Shown: in pieces, positions 41,968-50,556 of the stretch
How positions within the stretch are numbered: the first letter of the stretch is position 1
Layout: the number at the start of each line of letters is the position of its first letter
Source: Bordetella sp. 02P26C-1
Lineage (GTDB): Bacteria; Pseudomonadota; Gammaproteobacteria; Burkholderiales; Burkholderiaceae_B
Direction: 5' to 3'
Assembly (NCBI RefSeq): GCF_009763255.1
Contig: NZ_WSJB01000012.1
Location: 1 to 64,000 of the forward strand
DNA length: 64,000 bases
Translations under genes and position numbers: made by a program
Notes under the pieces: model-generated
Databases searched by the model: none
What the model was told of the DNA's origin: nothing
What the model saw: only the letters and a program-made list of their open reading frames with translations

Positions 41968-43326
41968 ATGGCATTCGATTTCGACTTATACGTGATAGGC
42001 GCGGGCTCGGGCGGCGTGCGAGCTTCGCGCTTTGCCGCGGGCTTCGGCGCACGCGTCGCGGTAGCGGAAAGCCGCTATCTTGGGGGTACCTGCGTGAACG
42101 TCGGATGCGTGCCCAAGAAACTGCTGGTGTACGGTGCGCACTATCACGAAGAGTTCGAACAGGCTTCGGGTTTCGGCTGGACCGTTGGCACCCCGACGTT
42201 CGACTGGCCCACGCTGATCGCCAACAAAAACCGCGAGATCGAGCGCCTGAATGGCATCTATCGCAATCTGCTCGTCCATAGCGGCGTCACGCTGCACGAA
42301 GGCCATGCGCGCCTGCTCGATGCGCATACGGTGGAGATCAATGGAGAACGCCACACGGCCGAGCACATTCTGATCGCCACCGGCGGCTGGCCGCAGATCC
42401 CGGACATTCCCGGCAAGGAACACGCGATCACTTCGAACGAGGCGTTTTACCTGCCCGAACTGCCGCGCCGCATCATTGTCGTGGGTGGCGGCTATATCGC
42501 GGTGGAGTTCGCCTCGATTTTCAACGGCCTGGGCGCGCAGACGACGCAGTTGTACCGCGGCGAACTGTTTCTGCGCGGCTTCGATGGCAGCGTGCGCGAG
42601 CACCTGCGCGATGAGCTGGTCAAAAAAGGCCTGGACCTGCGCTTCAATGCCGACATCGCCCGCATCGACAAGCGCGAGGACGGCGCCCTGCTTGCCACGC
42701 TGAAAAACGGCGATGTGATCGAAACCGACTGCGTGTTCTATGCCACCGGCCGCCGCCCGATGCTGGACAATCTGGGTCTGGAAAACACCGGCGTGCAATT
42801 GAACGACGACGGATTCGTGCAAGTCGATGAGGAATATCGCAGCACGGAGCCGTCCATCCTGGCCATCGGTGACGTGATCGGCGGCCCGGCGCTTACCCCC
42901 GTCGCGCTCGCCGAAGGCATGGCCGTGGCGCGGCGGCTCTTCAAGCCGGAGCAATACCGCAAGGTCGATTACGACCTGATTCCCACCGCCGTTTTCAGCC
43001 TGCCGAACATCGGCACCGTGGGCATGACCACCGAGGCCGCGCTGGCTGCCGGCCATCGTATCAAGCGCTACGAGAGCCGCTTCCGCCCGATGAAGCTCAC
43101 CCTCACCGAGGCGCAGGAAAAAACCCTGATGAAACTCATCGTCGACGCCGACACCGACCGCGTGCTGGGCTGCCACATGGTAGGCCCGGATGCAGGCGAG
43201 ATCGTGCAAGGTCTGGCCGTCGCGCTCAAGGCTGGCGCCACCAAGCAAGTGTTCGACGACACCATCGGCATCCACCCCACGGCCGCCGAGGAATTCGTCA
43301 CCATGCGCACGCCCCTGCAAGATTGA
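41968..43326 (+). CDS. gor: Glutathione-disulfide reductase
   Basis: The 452-residue flavoprotein has the N-terminal FAD fold [21 protein letters not shown] and the redox-active disulfide in [13 protein letters not shown] (about residues 44-56). The NADPH-binding fold is [19 protein letters not shown]. The C-terminal dimer interface carries the catalytic base region [10 protein letters not shown]. It keeps glutathione reduced using NADPH. AAGGATTCACC precedes the ATG. The DAHP synthase gene begins 41 bp after its stop, on the same strand. Confidence 0.94.
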   Translation: MAFDFDLYVIGAGSGGVRASRFAAGFGARVAVAESRYLGGTCVNVGCVPKKLLVYGAHYHEEFEQASGFGWTVGTPTFDWPTLIANKNREIERLNGIYRNLLVHSGVTLHEGHARLLDAHTVEINGERHTAEHILIATGGWPQIPDIPGKEHAITSNEAFYLPELPRRIIVVGGGYIAVEFASIFNGLGAQTTQLYRGELFLRGFDGSVREHLRDELVKKGLDLRFNADIARIDKREDGALLATLKNGDVIETDCVFYATGRRPMLDNLGLENTGVQLNDDGFVQVDEEYRSTEPSILAIGDVIGGPALTPVALAEGMAVARRLFKPEQYRKVDYDLIPTAVFSLPNIGTVGMTTEAALAAGHRIKRYESRFRPMKLTLTEAQEKTLMKLIVDADTDRVLGCHMVGPDAGEIVQGLAVALKAGATKQVFDDTIGIHPTAAEEFVTMRTPLQD

Positions 43327-43367
43327 ACACGGCGCCAGCCTCGTCACGCCCCTACATCGAGAAACGT

Positions 43368-44486
43368 ATGACCCCTATTGAACCGACGACGCGCGACCGC
43401 GAAGTTGTCTCCGCCGATTCCACCCTGGACACCACTCGCATCGACGACGTGCGCATCGGCGCGGTGCGCCCGCTGATTTCACCCGCGTTACTGCAAGACG
43501 AATTGCCTATTCCGCCCGCTACGCTGGCGCTGGTCGAGGACGCCCGCGCGCGCATCGCCGACGTGCTGCACGGCCGCGATGATCGTCTGGTCGTCGTGGT
43601 GGGTCCCTGCTCCATTCATGACCATGAACAGGCGCTGGAATACGCGCGCCATCTGAAAACCGCCGCCGAGGCGCTCAAGAACGATCTGCTCATCGTCATG
43701 CGGGTGTATTTCGAGAAGCCGCGCACCACCGTGGGCTGGAAGGGATACATCAACGATCCGCGCTTAGACGGCAGTTTCCGCATCAACGAAGGCCTGCGCC
43801 GCGCGCGTCAGCTCTTGCTGGAAATCAGCGAGCTTGGCTTGCCGATCGCGACCGAGTTCCTAGATCTGTTGAGCCCGCAATACATCGCCGACCTCGTCGC
43901 CTGGGGCGCGATTGGCGCGCGCACGACGGAAAGCCCCAGCCATCGCCAGCTGGCCTCGGGCCTGAGCTGCCCGCTGGGTTTTAAAAATGGCACCGATGGC
44001 AGCATGCAGGTCGCCGCCGACGCGATTGTCGCGGCCCGCGCCAAGCATGCCTTCATGGGCATGACCAAGATGGGCACAACTGCGATTTTCGAGACGCGCG
44101 GCAATGACGACACTCACGTCATCCTGCGCGGTGGCAAGAAAGGCCCGAATTACGACGCCGCCAGCGTGCAAGAGGCCTGCGCCGCGCTGCAAGCGGCCGG
44201 TCAGCGCGAACAAGTCATGATCGACTGTTCACACGCCAATTCCAACAAGTCCCACGAACGCCAGGTCGATGTCGCACGCGACATCGCCGCGCAGCTTGCC
44301 GACGGCGAACGCCGCATCATGGGCGTCATGATCGAAAGCCACCTCGAAGCCGGTCGTCAGGATCTCAAGCCTGGCGTCCCCTTACGTCGCGGCGTGTCGA
44401 TCACCGATGCCTGCCTGAGCTGGTCGCAAACCGAGCCCGTCTTGACCGAGCTGGCGCAGGCCGTGCGCGCGCGCCGGGCACGTTGA
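43368..44486 (+). CDS. 3-deoxy-7-phosphoheptulonate synthase (class I, AroG-type)
   Basis: The 372-residue enzyme condenses PEP and erythrose 4-phosphate, the first step of the shikimate pathway. Visible family signatures are VVGPCSIHDHEQALEYA, RVYFEKPRTTVGWKGYINDP, ATEFLDLLSPQYIADLVAWGAIGART and the metal-binding region MIDCSHANSNKSHERQ. The N-terminal extension of about 60 residues fits the feedback-regulated AroF/G/H type. Which aromatic amino acid inhibits it cannot be read with certainty. The ATG at 43368 (MTPIEPTTRDR) is chosen over an in-frame start that overlaps the end of gor. Confidence 0.93.
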   Translation: MTPIEPTTRDREVVSADSTLDTTRIDDVRIGAVRPLISPALLQDELPIPPATLALVEDARARIADVLHGRDDRLVVVVGPCSIHDHEQALEYARHLKTAAEALKNDLLIVMRVYFEKPRTTVGWKGYINDPRLDGSFRINEGLRRARQLLLEISELGLPIATEFLDLLSPQYIADLVAWGAIGARTTESPSHRQLASGLSCPLGFKNGTDGSMQVAADAIVAARAKHAFMGMTKMGTTAIFETRGNDDTHVILRGGKKGPNYDAASVQEACAALQAAGQREQVMIDCSHANSNKSHERQVDVARDIAAQLADGERRIMGVMIESHLEAGRQDLKPGVPLRRGVSITDACLSWSQTEPVLTELAQAVRARRAR

Positions 44487-44542
44487 AAGCGCGCCGGCCA
44501 AGCTGGTCTATCATTAAGAGCCCAACGCAAGTAGGAGTTGTC

Positions 44543-44884
44543 ATGATCCGTAAACTGCTTCCCCTCTTTCTCGTCGCGGGCCTGACCGCGTGCGCGTCCT
44601 CCGGAACCCAGAACGCCTCCTCCGATACGACTCCATCCAGCCCGGTTGGTAACACGTCCTTTACCGGTACGTCCGCAGGCGGCGAATGCGACTCGCAAGC
44701 GGTGCAGCAACTGGTCGGCAAACCGTATTCGCAGTCTCTGGACCGCGAATTGCAATCCAAGGCCGGTGCGAGTCAGTTGCGCGTATTGAAGCCGGGGCAG
44801 GTCATGACGTTGGAATATAACCCCGTGCGCCTGAATGTGATTGTCGAAAAAGACGGTTCGATCAGCGCACTGCGTTGCGGTTGA
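44543..44884 (+). CDS. Peptidase inhibitor I78 family lipoprotein
   Basis: The 113-residue protein has a lipoprotein signal (KLLPLFLVAGLTAC) with lipobox LTAC, a Ser/Thr/Asn-rich linker, and a C-terminal I78 domain. This is recognised by ECDSQAVQQLVGKPY, VLKPGQVMTLEYNPVRLNVIVEKDG and the final LRCG. I78 proteins resemble small serine-protease inhibitors and are anchored in the envelope here. TAGGAG lies 6 nt before the ATG. It follows the DAHP synthase gene and precedes alkB. Confidence 0.85.
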   Translation: MIRKLLPLFLVAGLTACASSGTQNASSDTTPSSPVGNTSFTGTSAGGECDSQAVQQLVGKPYSQSLDRELQSKAGASQLRVLKPGQVMTLEYNPVRLNVIVEKDGSISALRCG

Positions 44885-44946
44885 TCGCGGCGCGCGCTGC
44901 CCGGTGACCCTACCGAGCGCTTGACCGGGCGCGCCGACACTGTCTC

Positions 44947-45597
44947 ATGAACCTGGACCTGTTCACGCCAGACGATTTGACGCCGGCCAATGTCCGTTTG
45001 GCTCCTCAGGCGGTCGTGCTGCGCGGCTTCGCGTTGCCGGACGAAGGACGGCTGCTACGTGAATTGGCACAGGTTTGGGAGCAAGCGCCTCCTCGGCATA
45101 TGGTGACGCCCGGCGGCTATCGGATGTCGGCGGCGCTGACCAATTGCGGCACACTGGGCTGGACAACCGACGAACGCGGCTATCGTTACACGCGCCATGA
45201 CCCTTTGACCGGCCAACCGTGGCCCGCCCTGCCCGCCTCGTTTATGGCGCTCGCGCAACGGGCCGCTCAAGCGGCCGGGTTTCCTGATTTTCAGCCCGAT
45301 GCGTGTCTGATCAACCGGTATTTGCCCGGGGCGCGCATGAGTCTGCATCAAGACAAGAACGAAAGGGATTTTCGGTTTCCCATCGCCTCCGTGTCGCTCG
45401 GCATTCCCGCTATATTCCTGTTTGGCGGCATGAAACGCAGCGACGCGGTGCAGCGTGTGGCGTTACAACACGGCGATGTCGCCGTCTGGGGCGGCGCGGA
45501 TCGGCTGCGCTATCACGGTGTGGCGCCCCTTAAAGACGCGACCCACCCCAGTTTGGGAGCTGTCCGGGTGAACTTGACGTTTCGTCGCGCGGGTTAG
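44947..45597 (+). CDS. alkB: DNA oxidative demethylase AlkB
   Basis: The 216-residue protein is a Fe(II)/2-oxoglutarate dioxygenase of the AlkB family, which repairs 1-methyladenine and 3-methylcytosine in DNA. The metal ligands are in SLHQDKNERDF (HxD) and in RYHGVAPLKD. The 2-oxoglutarate arginines are in the final VRVNLTFRR. CLINRYLPGARMSLHQDKNE and SVSLGIPAIFLFGG are typical of the E. coli type. No LexA or Ada-type site was noticed before it. Its stop overlaps the stop of the convergent ParB-like gene by 4 bp. Confidence 0.93.
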   Translation: MNLDLFTPDDLTPANVRLAPQAVVLRGFALPDEGRLLRELAQVWEQAPPRHMVTPGGYRMSAALTNCGTLGWTTDERGYRYTRHDPLTGQPWPALPASFMALAQRAAQAAGFPDFQPDACLINRYLPGARMSLHQDKNERDFRFPIASVSLGIPAIFLFGGMKRSDAVQRVALQHGDVAVWGGADRLRYHGVAPLKDATHPSLGAVRVNLTFRRAG

Positions 45598-46433
45598 TCG
45601 CGACGGGCTTCTGACAACGCCACGGTCAGCTGCATGACCTTTTTCTTCAAGGCGTCGCGCTCGTGGGTCAAGGCTTTGACCAGCTCGCGCAGGCGTAGGA
45701 CCTCGGCGGGATAGTCCTCGATCTCTTCCACCGGCGGCTCCGGCGTTTGCTCGCCCTCTGGCGTGGGTTTTGCACGCAGCTTGGCCTCGCGGGCCTGGCG
45801 AGCGAGTTCTTTGAGCGCTTTGCGTCCCTCGGCCGCGGCGCTGACCTGCTGATCTACCGGCAAGGCCGCCACGGCCGCCGCCGCGTTGATGGAAATCTCG
45901 CCCGATTGCACGGCACGCACCACCTCGGGCGCGGCTGCCTTTTGGATTCTTTCGATCTGGCCCAGGGTATTACTGCTCAAGCGCGCTGCACGCGCGAGTG
46001 TCTGGCGATTGGGGATCGTCACGGGTTCGATATTGGCTGGTGGCAAGGATGACTCAGCCTCTGCTTGCGCGGCCAGGGCGTTCGCCTGCTCCTGCGCCTC
46101 GCGTGCGCGCTGCTCGAGGATTTCCTTCTTGCGCAATGCCAACACGCCGCGCTGGAAGTCAGACACGCTGCGACGACCCAAATGGTTCTCGATCATCCAC
46201 AGTCGCACATCGTCCATCGATTTAAAGCGCGGATTTTGTACAGTCTTGAACGGAATTCCATGTTTGGTGCAGATCGCATATCGGTTATGACCATCGACCA
46301 ACACATCGCCCCACAACACCAGCGCATCGCGGCAGCCCTCGGCCAAGAGACTGCGTTCGAGCGCCTCCAGCTCGTCGGAGGTGAGCGGCTCGATATAAGT
46401 CCGTAATTCTTCGTTGATCTGAATGGATGTCAT
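45594..46433 (-). CDS. ParB-like plasmid replication/partition-related protein
   Basis: The 279-residue protein has an N-terminal ParB-type nuclease-like domain (about 1-110: LTSDELEALERSLLAEGCRDALVLW, VDGHNRYAI). A helix-turn-helix-like region with TLARAARLSSNTLGQIERI follows, then a C-terminal coiled coil with EVLRLRELVKALTHERDALKKKV. It resembles proteins annotated as plasmid replication/partition-related that occur in chromosomes without a ParA partner; none is seen nearby. A DNA-binding or regulatory role is likely, and the exact function is unknown. The 3' ends of this gene and alkB overlap by 4 bp. Confidence 0.75.
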   Translation of the reverse strand: MTSIQINEELRTYIEPLTSDELEALERSLLAEGCRDALVLWGDVLVDGHNRYAICTKHGIPFKTVQNPRFKSMDDVRLWMIENHLGRRSVSDFQRGVLALRKKEILEQRAREAQEQANALAAQAEAESSLPPANIEPVTIPNRQTLARAARLSSNTLGQIERIQKAAAPEVVRAVQSGEISINAAAAVAALPVDQQVSAAAEGRKALKELARQAREAKLRAKPTPEGEQTPEPPVEEIEDYPAEVLRLRELVKALTHERDALKKKVMQLTVALSEARRD

Positions 46434-46519
46434 GACAAGTACACCGGATGATTATCGCTGCGCTGCCATTAGAACATTGCGCGGGCGTTGCGATTCTGAT
46501 CCCCTTAGAAACGGCCCGT

Positions 46520-46545
46520 AACGTGACGCCCCGGGGAGGTGTCAC
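46520..46545. promoter_or_regulatory. Imperfect dyad upstream of the DUF4168 gene
   Basis: GTGACGCCCC and GGGGAGGTGTCAC form an imperfect inverted repeat (outer arms GTGAC / GTCAC, inner CCCC / GGGG) in the intergenic region between the divergent ParB-like and DUF4168 genes. It could be an operator or an RNA hairpin in the DUF4168 leader. Confidence 0.3.
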
Positions 46546-46632
46546 ATGCTCAAACATCCCAAACCTTGATCCCCGGGCGCGATCCTTGTCACCATGAGGG
46601 GGCTGGAATTTCAATCTTTGAAGGAGGACTTA

Positions 46633-47043
46633 ATGCCCCGTTCCACCCACGCTTTGCTAGCCGCCGCCATCGTTGCCGCCAGCCTGTCGCCCGCCGTGTC
46701 CATGGCGCAAACGGCCCCAGCCGCGCAGCCGCCTGCCCAAACGCAGCCCGCTATAAAACCCAGCGAGGCGCAGCTGCAAAAGTTTGCCTCAGCCTCGCAA
46801 AAGGTCGCCGTGGTCGCGGACGAGTATCGTCCCAAGCTCAACGCCGCCAAGGACGAGCCCGCGCGCGAAAAGGTATATCGTGAAGCCGACGAAAAAATGG
46901 TCAAGGCCGTTCAAGCCGACGGGCTCACGGTAGACGAGTTCAACGGCATAGGCCAGGCGGTCGAACAGGACCCGCAATTGCGCCAACGCGTGATCGAACT
47001 GGCGCAGAAGAATGCCCCGGCTGCCTCGGGCGCTCGCCAATAG
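46633..47043 (+). CDS. Exported DUF4168-type protein
   Basis: The 136-residue protein has a signal peptide (LLAAAIVAASLSPAVSMAQ), a Pro/Gln/Ala-rich linker and a helical domain resembling DUF4168. That domain includes QLQKFASASQKVAVV, YREADEKMVKAVQADGLTVDEFNGI and a C-terminal RQRVIELAQKNA. DUF4168 proteins are small periplasmic proteins of unknown function. AAGGAGG precedes the ATG at 46633. It ends just before a strong terminator, and an ABC exporter gene converges on it. Confidence 0.78.
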   Translation: MPRSTHALLAAAIVAASLSPAVSMAQTAPAAQPPAQTQPAIKPSEAQLQKFASASQKVAVVADEYRPKLNAAKDEPAREKVYREADEKMVKAVQADGLTVDEFNGIGQAVEQDPQLRQRVIELAQKNAPAASGARQ

Positions 47044-47090
47044 CATTGTCCTAGCGTGCGACCATGAGAGCGCACAGTGACGACCGATCC

Positions 47091-47115
47091 GGCCGCCCGC
47101 AGGGCGGCCTTTCGC
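47091..47115 (+). terminator. Rho-independent terminator after the DUF4168 gene
   Basis: GGCCGCCC-GCA-GGGCGGCC forms a perfect 8-bp stem with a 3-nt loop, followed by TTTCGCTTTCT. It lies between the convergent DUF4168 and ABC exporter genes, a few bases from the exporter stop codon, and may serve both. Confidence 0.75.
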
Positions 47116-47118
47116 TTT

Positions 47119-48918
47119 CTATGGGGCGCTATCCTCGGTCATATCGAGCACCGTATCCGGCAAGCTCGACTCTGTAACCGGTCGCTCGCCAATCTGTTGC
47201 CGCCACATGGCGTAATACAGCCCGCGACGGGTCAACAAATCGGTGTGCGTGCCCTCTTCCACGAGTCTGCCTTTTTCCAATACGCAGATCTTGTCGGCGT
47301 GCATGATGGTCGATAGCCGATGCGCGATCAGGATCGTAATCTGGTGCCGACTCGCCGAGATGCCGCGCACCGTATCGGTTATCTGTTCCTCGGTCAGCGA
47401 ATCCAGGGCCGAGGTGGCCTCATCGAAAATCAATAGTCTAGGTTCGCGTATCAGCGCGCGAGCAATGGACAAGCGTTGCTTTTCGCCGCCGGACAGTTTC
47501 AACCCCATCTCGCCTATCGTGGTGTCCAAGCCGTCAGGCGACTTCGCCAGCAGATATGCACAGGCGGCTTGTTCCATGGCATGGACAATCTCCGCGTCCG
47601 TGGCGTCGGCGCGCGCCAGCCGGATATTGTCGCGCAGCGTACCGGCGAACAGATACGGCTCTTGCGTCACCAGTCCGACCTGGCGACGGGCACGGTTATA
47701 TCGCAGCCTTTTGGTCGAGATATCGTTATAGAAGACCTCGCCCGCAGCAGGCGTATATAAGCCTAGCAGCAGTTTTACCAACGTGGATTTGCCCGACCCA
47801 GAGGGCCCGACAAACGCCACCGTGTCGCCTAGCGCCGCCGAAAAAGAGATCCCATCCAAGGCGTTGTCCTGCGCGCCCCGATGGCGAAACGTCACACCAT
47901 CGAACCGCACATGCGTGATCGGGCCACAATCTTGGGCACCCTCCGGTCGCCGGTCGATAGGCTTTTTCATCAACGCATCGAAGTTCGACAAGGACGCATC
48001 GGCCTCGCGATACGCGAGAATGATGTTTCCCAGCTCTTGCAGCGGCGCGAATATGGCGACCGAGATGAACTGCATGGCGATCAGTTCCCCGGTGCTCAGC
48101 ACATCATGAAAAATCAGCCACAGCAGCGCAAACAGAATGCCGAGTTTGAGCATACTGAGCGTCACGCCCTGCAAGAAAGACAGCAGCCGTATGCGCTTGA
48201 CCTTCTGCATCTCCAGCTCAAAGATACGCACTGTCTGCGCTTGCAATCGGCGTATCTCTGGGAACGTCAAGCCCAGGCTTTTTATCAATTCAATATTGCG
48301 CAGCGACTCCGAGATAAAACCCGAGCTGCGATTCGTCTCCCGCACGATAGAACGCTGCTGGACTTTGATTTCCCGACTCAGCAGGCCCGTTAATCCGCCC
48401 AGCACCAGTACGCCAATCAGGAACACGGGCACCAGCAACCAGTGGCGCGTGACCGCATACCAGATCAGGAATCCGATGCCCACGATGGCGGCGAATACCG
48501 TGTTGATGAACGTATTGATGAATCGTTCGCTGTCACCGCGCACTTTTTGCAAGAGCGATAGCGTCTCGCCGCTACGCAGGTCTTCGAATTCCTGGAACTT
48601 CAGCCGCATCGCCTGACGAAGGCCGTCATTAAACAGCTGCGTGCCGAATTTCTGCACCATCAGCCGGGTGACATATTCCTGCAGCGCTTTGGCTAGGCGT
48701 GACAGCACGGCAATCAGAATGGCTAATCCCAGTAACTGCAATACCCCCGTGACGAGTTCGTCGTCGGCTTTGCTCGCGCGGTTTATCGCGTATTCGTCGA
48801 TGATCTTCCCAAAAATGATGGGGTCGATCAGGGCCAATACCTGACTGGCCGCCGCCAGCACCAAAGCCAGTACACCGAGGCGGGCATGCGGTCGCAGATA
48901 GCTCCAGAGGATACGCAT
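47119..48918 (-). CDS. ABC transporter, fused permease and ATP-binding domains
   Basis: The 599-residue half-transporter has six membrane helices in residues of about 15-320 and then an ATPase domain. The ATPase shows Walker A GPSGSGKSTLV, signature LSGGEKQRLSIARAL, Walker B LLIFDEATSALDSLTE and H-loop AHRLSTIMHADKI. It is of the MsbA/LmrA exporter type, with the substrate unknown (lipid, drug or peptide). It begins 6 bp after the slyX stop, so both are in one transcript. It is an intact paralogue of the broken exporter at 27582. Confidence 0.9.
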   Translation of the reverse strand: MRILWSYLRPHARLGVLALVLAAASQVLALIDPIIFGKIIDEYAINRASKADDELVTGVLQLLGLAILIAVLSRLAKALQEYVTRLMVQKFGTQLFNDGLRQAMRLKFQEFEDLRSGETLSLLQKVRGDSERFINTFINTVFAAIVGIGFLIWYAVTRHWLLVPVFLIGVLVLGGLTGLLSREIKVQQRSIVRETNRSSGFISESLRNIELIKSLGLTFPEIRRLQAQTVRIFELEMQKVKRIRLLSFLQGVTLSMLKLGILFALLWLIFHDVLSTGELIAMQFISVAIFAPLQELGNIILAYREADASLSNFDALMKKPIDRRPEGAQDCGPITHVRFDGVTFRHRGAQDNALDGISFSAALGDTVAFVGPSGSGKSTLVKLLLGLYTPAAGEVFYNDISTKRLRYNRARRQVGLVTQEPYLFAGTLRDNIRLARADATDAEIVHAMEQAACAYLLAKSPDGLDTTIGEMGLKLSGGEKQRLSIARALIREPRLLIFDEATSALDSLTEEQITDTVRGISASRHQITILIAHRLSTIMHADKICVLEKGRLVEEGTHTDLLTRRGLYYAMWRQQIGERPVTESSLPDTVLDMTEDSAP

Positions 48919-48924
48919 GCGCGC

Positions 48925-49149
48925 TTAGTAGTGCGGTGGGATTTCGTCGCGCAGGCTACGGAAAGCACCTTGCGCACTATCGGGGACCTGATCGCGCAGC
49001 GCGACGATTTCGCGCCCCAACCGTTCGATCAACTGCTGCTGACGAAACACAGTTTGATTCAACTGATCGAGCATGTCTTCGGCCATCGCGAGCTTGATCT
49101 CGAGATCGGTCAATCGACGTTCAGTGGGGTTTGCAGATTCCATCGCCAT
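48925..49149 (-). CDS. slyX: SlyX family protein
   Basis: The 74-residue protein matches SlyX (about 72 residues). It is a single coiled coil with RRLTDLEIKLAMAEDMLDQLNQTVFRQQQLIERL in the middle and the conserved C-terminal SLRDEIPPHY. AAGGAG precedes the ATG at 49149; an ATG two codons later is an alternative. The function of SlyX is not established. The gene is followed after 6 bp by the ABC exporter gene. Confidence 0.9.
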   Translation of the reverse strand: MAMESANPTERRLTDLEIKLAMAEDMLDQLNQTVFRQQQLIERLGREIVALRDQVPDSAQGAFRSLRDEIPPHY

Positions 49150-49221
49150 GACACTCCTTATGCACGCTCCGTGCGTATGCATTCAAACCGGGCCACGCAT
49201 CGCGCCCTCAGGGGCATTATC

Positions 49222-50463
49222 TCAGGTCGCACGCGGCCTGCATGCAATGCGAAACATAAGCTGCCCCAGCACACCTGCGCCCGCCATGACCAGCGCGGAA
49301 GCCAATGCCGGTGACGACCCTAACCCGGGCAATGCGGCGCATAGAGCACCGACCACCATCTGGATAGCGCCATAAAGCCCCGATGCCGATCCAATAATGA
49401 GCGGGTTCACGCCCACGGACAAGGTCAGCGCGATCGGTCCTGCCATGCCGCAGCCCAGCGTGAAAAAGAACATGCAAGCCACAATCGGGGCTACCGCGAG
49501 AGATCCCGACACCACCACACCCAAATAGATCAACGCCGACACCGCGCTCAGCAAATTTCCTGCCTGCATGAGCCGCTGCATCTGCATTTTGCCGATCAGC
49601 CGTGAGGTCACCATGCTGCCTAGCCACACGCCCGACACCAACACCGCCAGATAGAAACCGACTTCGTCAGGCGGCCGTTGCAACTGGCCCACGAAGATAT
49701 AGGGCGCCGTGGCCACAAATGCATACATCGAAGTTGTCGCGCATGCCCCGCCGACGGCATATCCGACGAAAGCCCTAGTCGTCAGCAGCTGACGATAGTG
49801 GCGCCACAACGTTCCCATCGAAATGCGCGCTAAACCGCCACACGTCTCAGGCAACATGCGCCACGCCAGGATAAAGTTCGCCGCTCCGAGCAGGCATAGG
49901 CTAAACAGCACCGCCCGCCACCCTAGCCAGCCTGCCAACGCGCCCCCCACAATCGGGGCCAGCCCGGGCGCAATGGTCACCATCAGGCTCATCATCGCGA
50001 GCCGCTTGGCCGCTTCGGCACTGGTAGCCGTATCGCGTACGATCGCGCGCCCCAGTACCAGGCCCGCGCATCCGCCGAGCGCCTGGAACAAACGGGCAGC
50101 AATGAGCGCATAGACCTGGGGCGCCAGCGCAGCCGCCAGCCCGGCGACGGTATAGATGACAAGGCCCACCATCAACACGGGCCGGCGTCCGAATCGATCC
50201 GACAGGGGCCCGTATATCAACTGCCCTCCCGCCAGGCCGAGGATGTATAGACTGACCGTCAGTTGCATCGCCGCACTGCCGGCGTGCAGGTCTTGGCCCG
50301 CCATCGGCAACGCAGGAACAAAAATGTGCATCGCCAGCGTGCCACTAAACGTGAACAGTGCCAGCAACCACAACGGAACATGGGGTAGACGGGGCGTACG
50401 AGGGGCAGCCGCCGGGGACGGCGCGGCGTCCGGGCTACCCGATTGGGGCGAAGAAGAAAGCAT
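49222..50463 (-). CDS. Bcr/CflA-type multidrug efflux MFS transporter
   Basis: The 413-residue protein has 12 membrane segments after a Pro/Ala-rich N-terminal tail of about 30 residues. Family motifs are MHIFVPALPMAGQDL in helix 1, LIYGPLSDRFGRRPVLMVGL in loop 2/3 and LFQALGGCAGLVLGRAIVRD in helix 4. It exports drugs or metabolites such as bicyclomycin, sulfonamides or amino acids; the substrate is unknown. No Shine-Dalgarno sequence precedes the ATG at 50463, because a large operator abuts it. A downstream start is possible but the tail composition looks natural. No regulator gene is adjacent. Confidence 0.88.
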   Translation of the reverse strand: MLSSSPQSGSPDAAPSPAAAPRTPRLPHVPLWLLALFTFSGTLAMHIFVPALPMAGQDLHAGSAAMQLTVSLYILGLAGGQLIYGPLSDRFGRRPVLMVGLVIYTVAGLAAALAPQVYALIAARLFQALGGCAGLVLGRAIVRDTATSAEAAKRLAMMSLMVTIAPGLAPIVGGALAGWLGWRAVLFSLCLLGAANFILAWRMLPETCGGLARISMGTLWRHYRQLLTTRAFVGYAVGGACATTSMYAFVATAPYIFVGQLQRPPDEVGFYLAVLVSGVWLGSMVTSRLIGKMQMQRLMQAGNLLSAVSALIYLGVVVSGSLAVAPIVACMFFFTLGCGMAGPIALTLSVGVNPLIIGSASGLYGAIQMVVGALCAALPGLGSSPALASALVMAGAGVLGQLMFRIACRPRAT

Positions 50464-50491
50464 ACAATTAGATGATTGGTCAACTAATTGT
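50464..50491 (-). promoter_or_regulatory. 28-bp operator dyad overlapping the efflux gene promoter
   Basis: Perfect 8-bp arms ACAATTAG and CTAATTGT flank a 12-bp centre that itself contains a TGA-TTGG-TCA dyad. In total 22 of the 28 bases are symmetric. The site directly touches the efflux start codon. A TACAAT -10 element (50492-50487, reverse strand) overlaps its upstream arm. A bound TetR/MarR-type repressor would block both transcription and the ribosome site. Confidence 0.8.
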
Positions 50492-50556
50492 AGCGCACCC
50501 CCCCTGACGCGAAGATTACGGGGTTCGCCGCGGCGCCACCGGCATCGCGCACCGCC

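Noticed and set aside
41986-43347. A 453-codon reverse open frame opposite gor
   Set aside because: Antisense shadow. The forward frame has all glutathione reductase motifs, and the reverse product has the His/Gln/Asp-rich composition typical of shadows.
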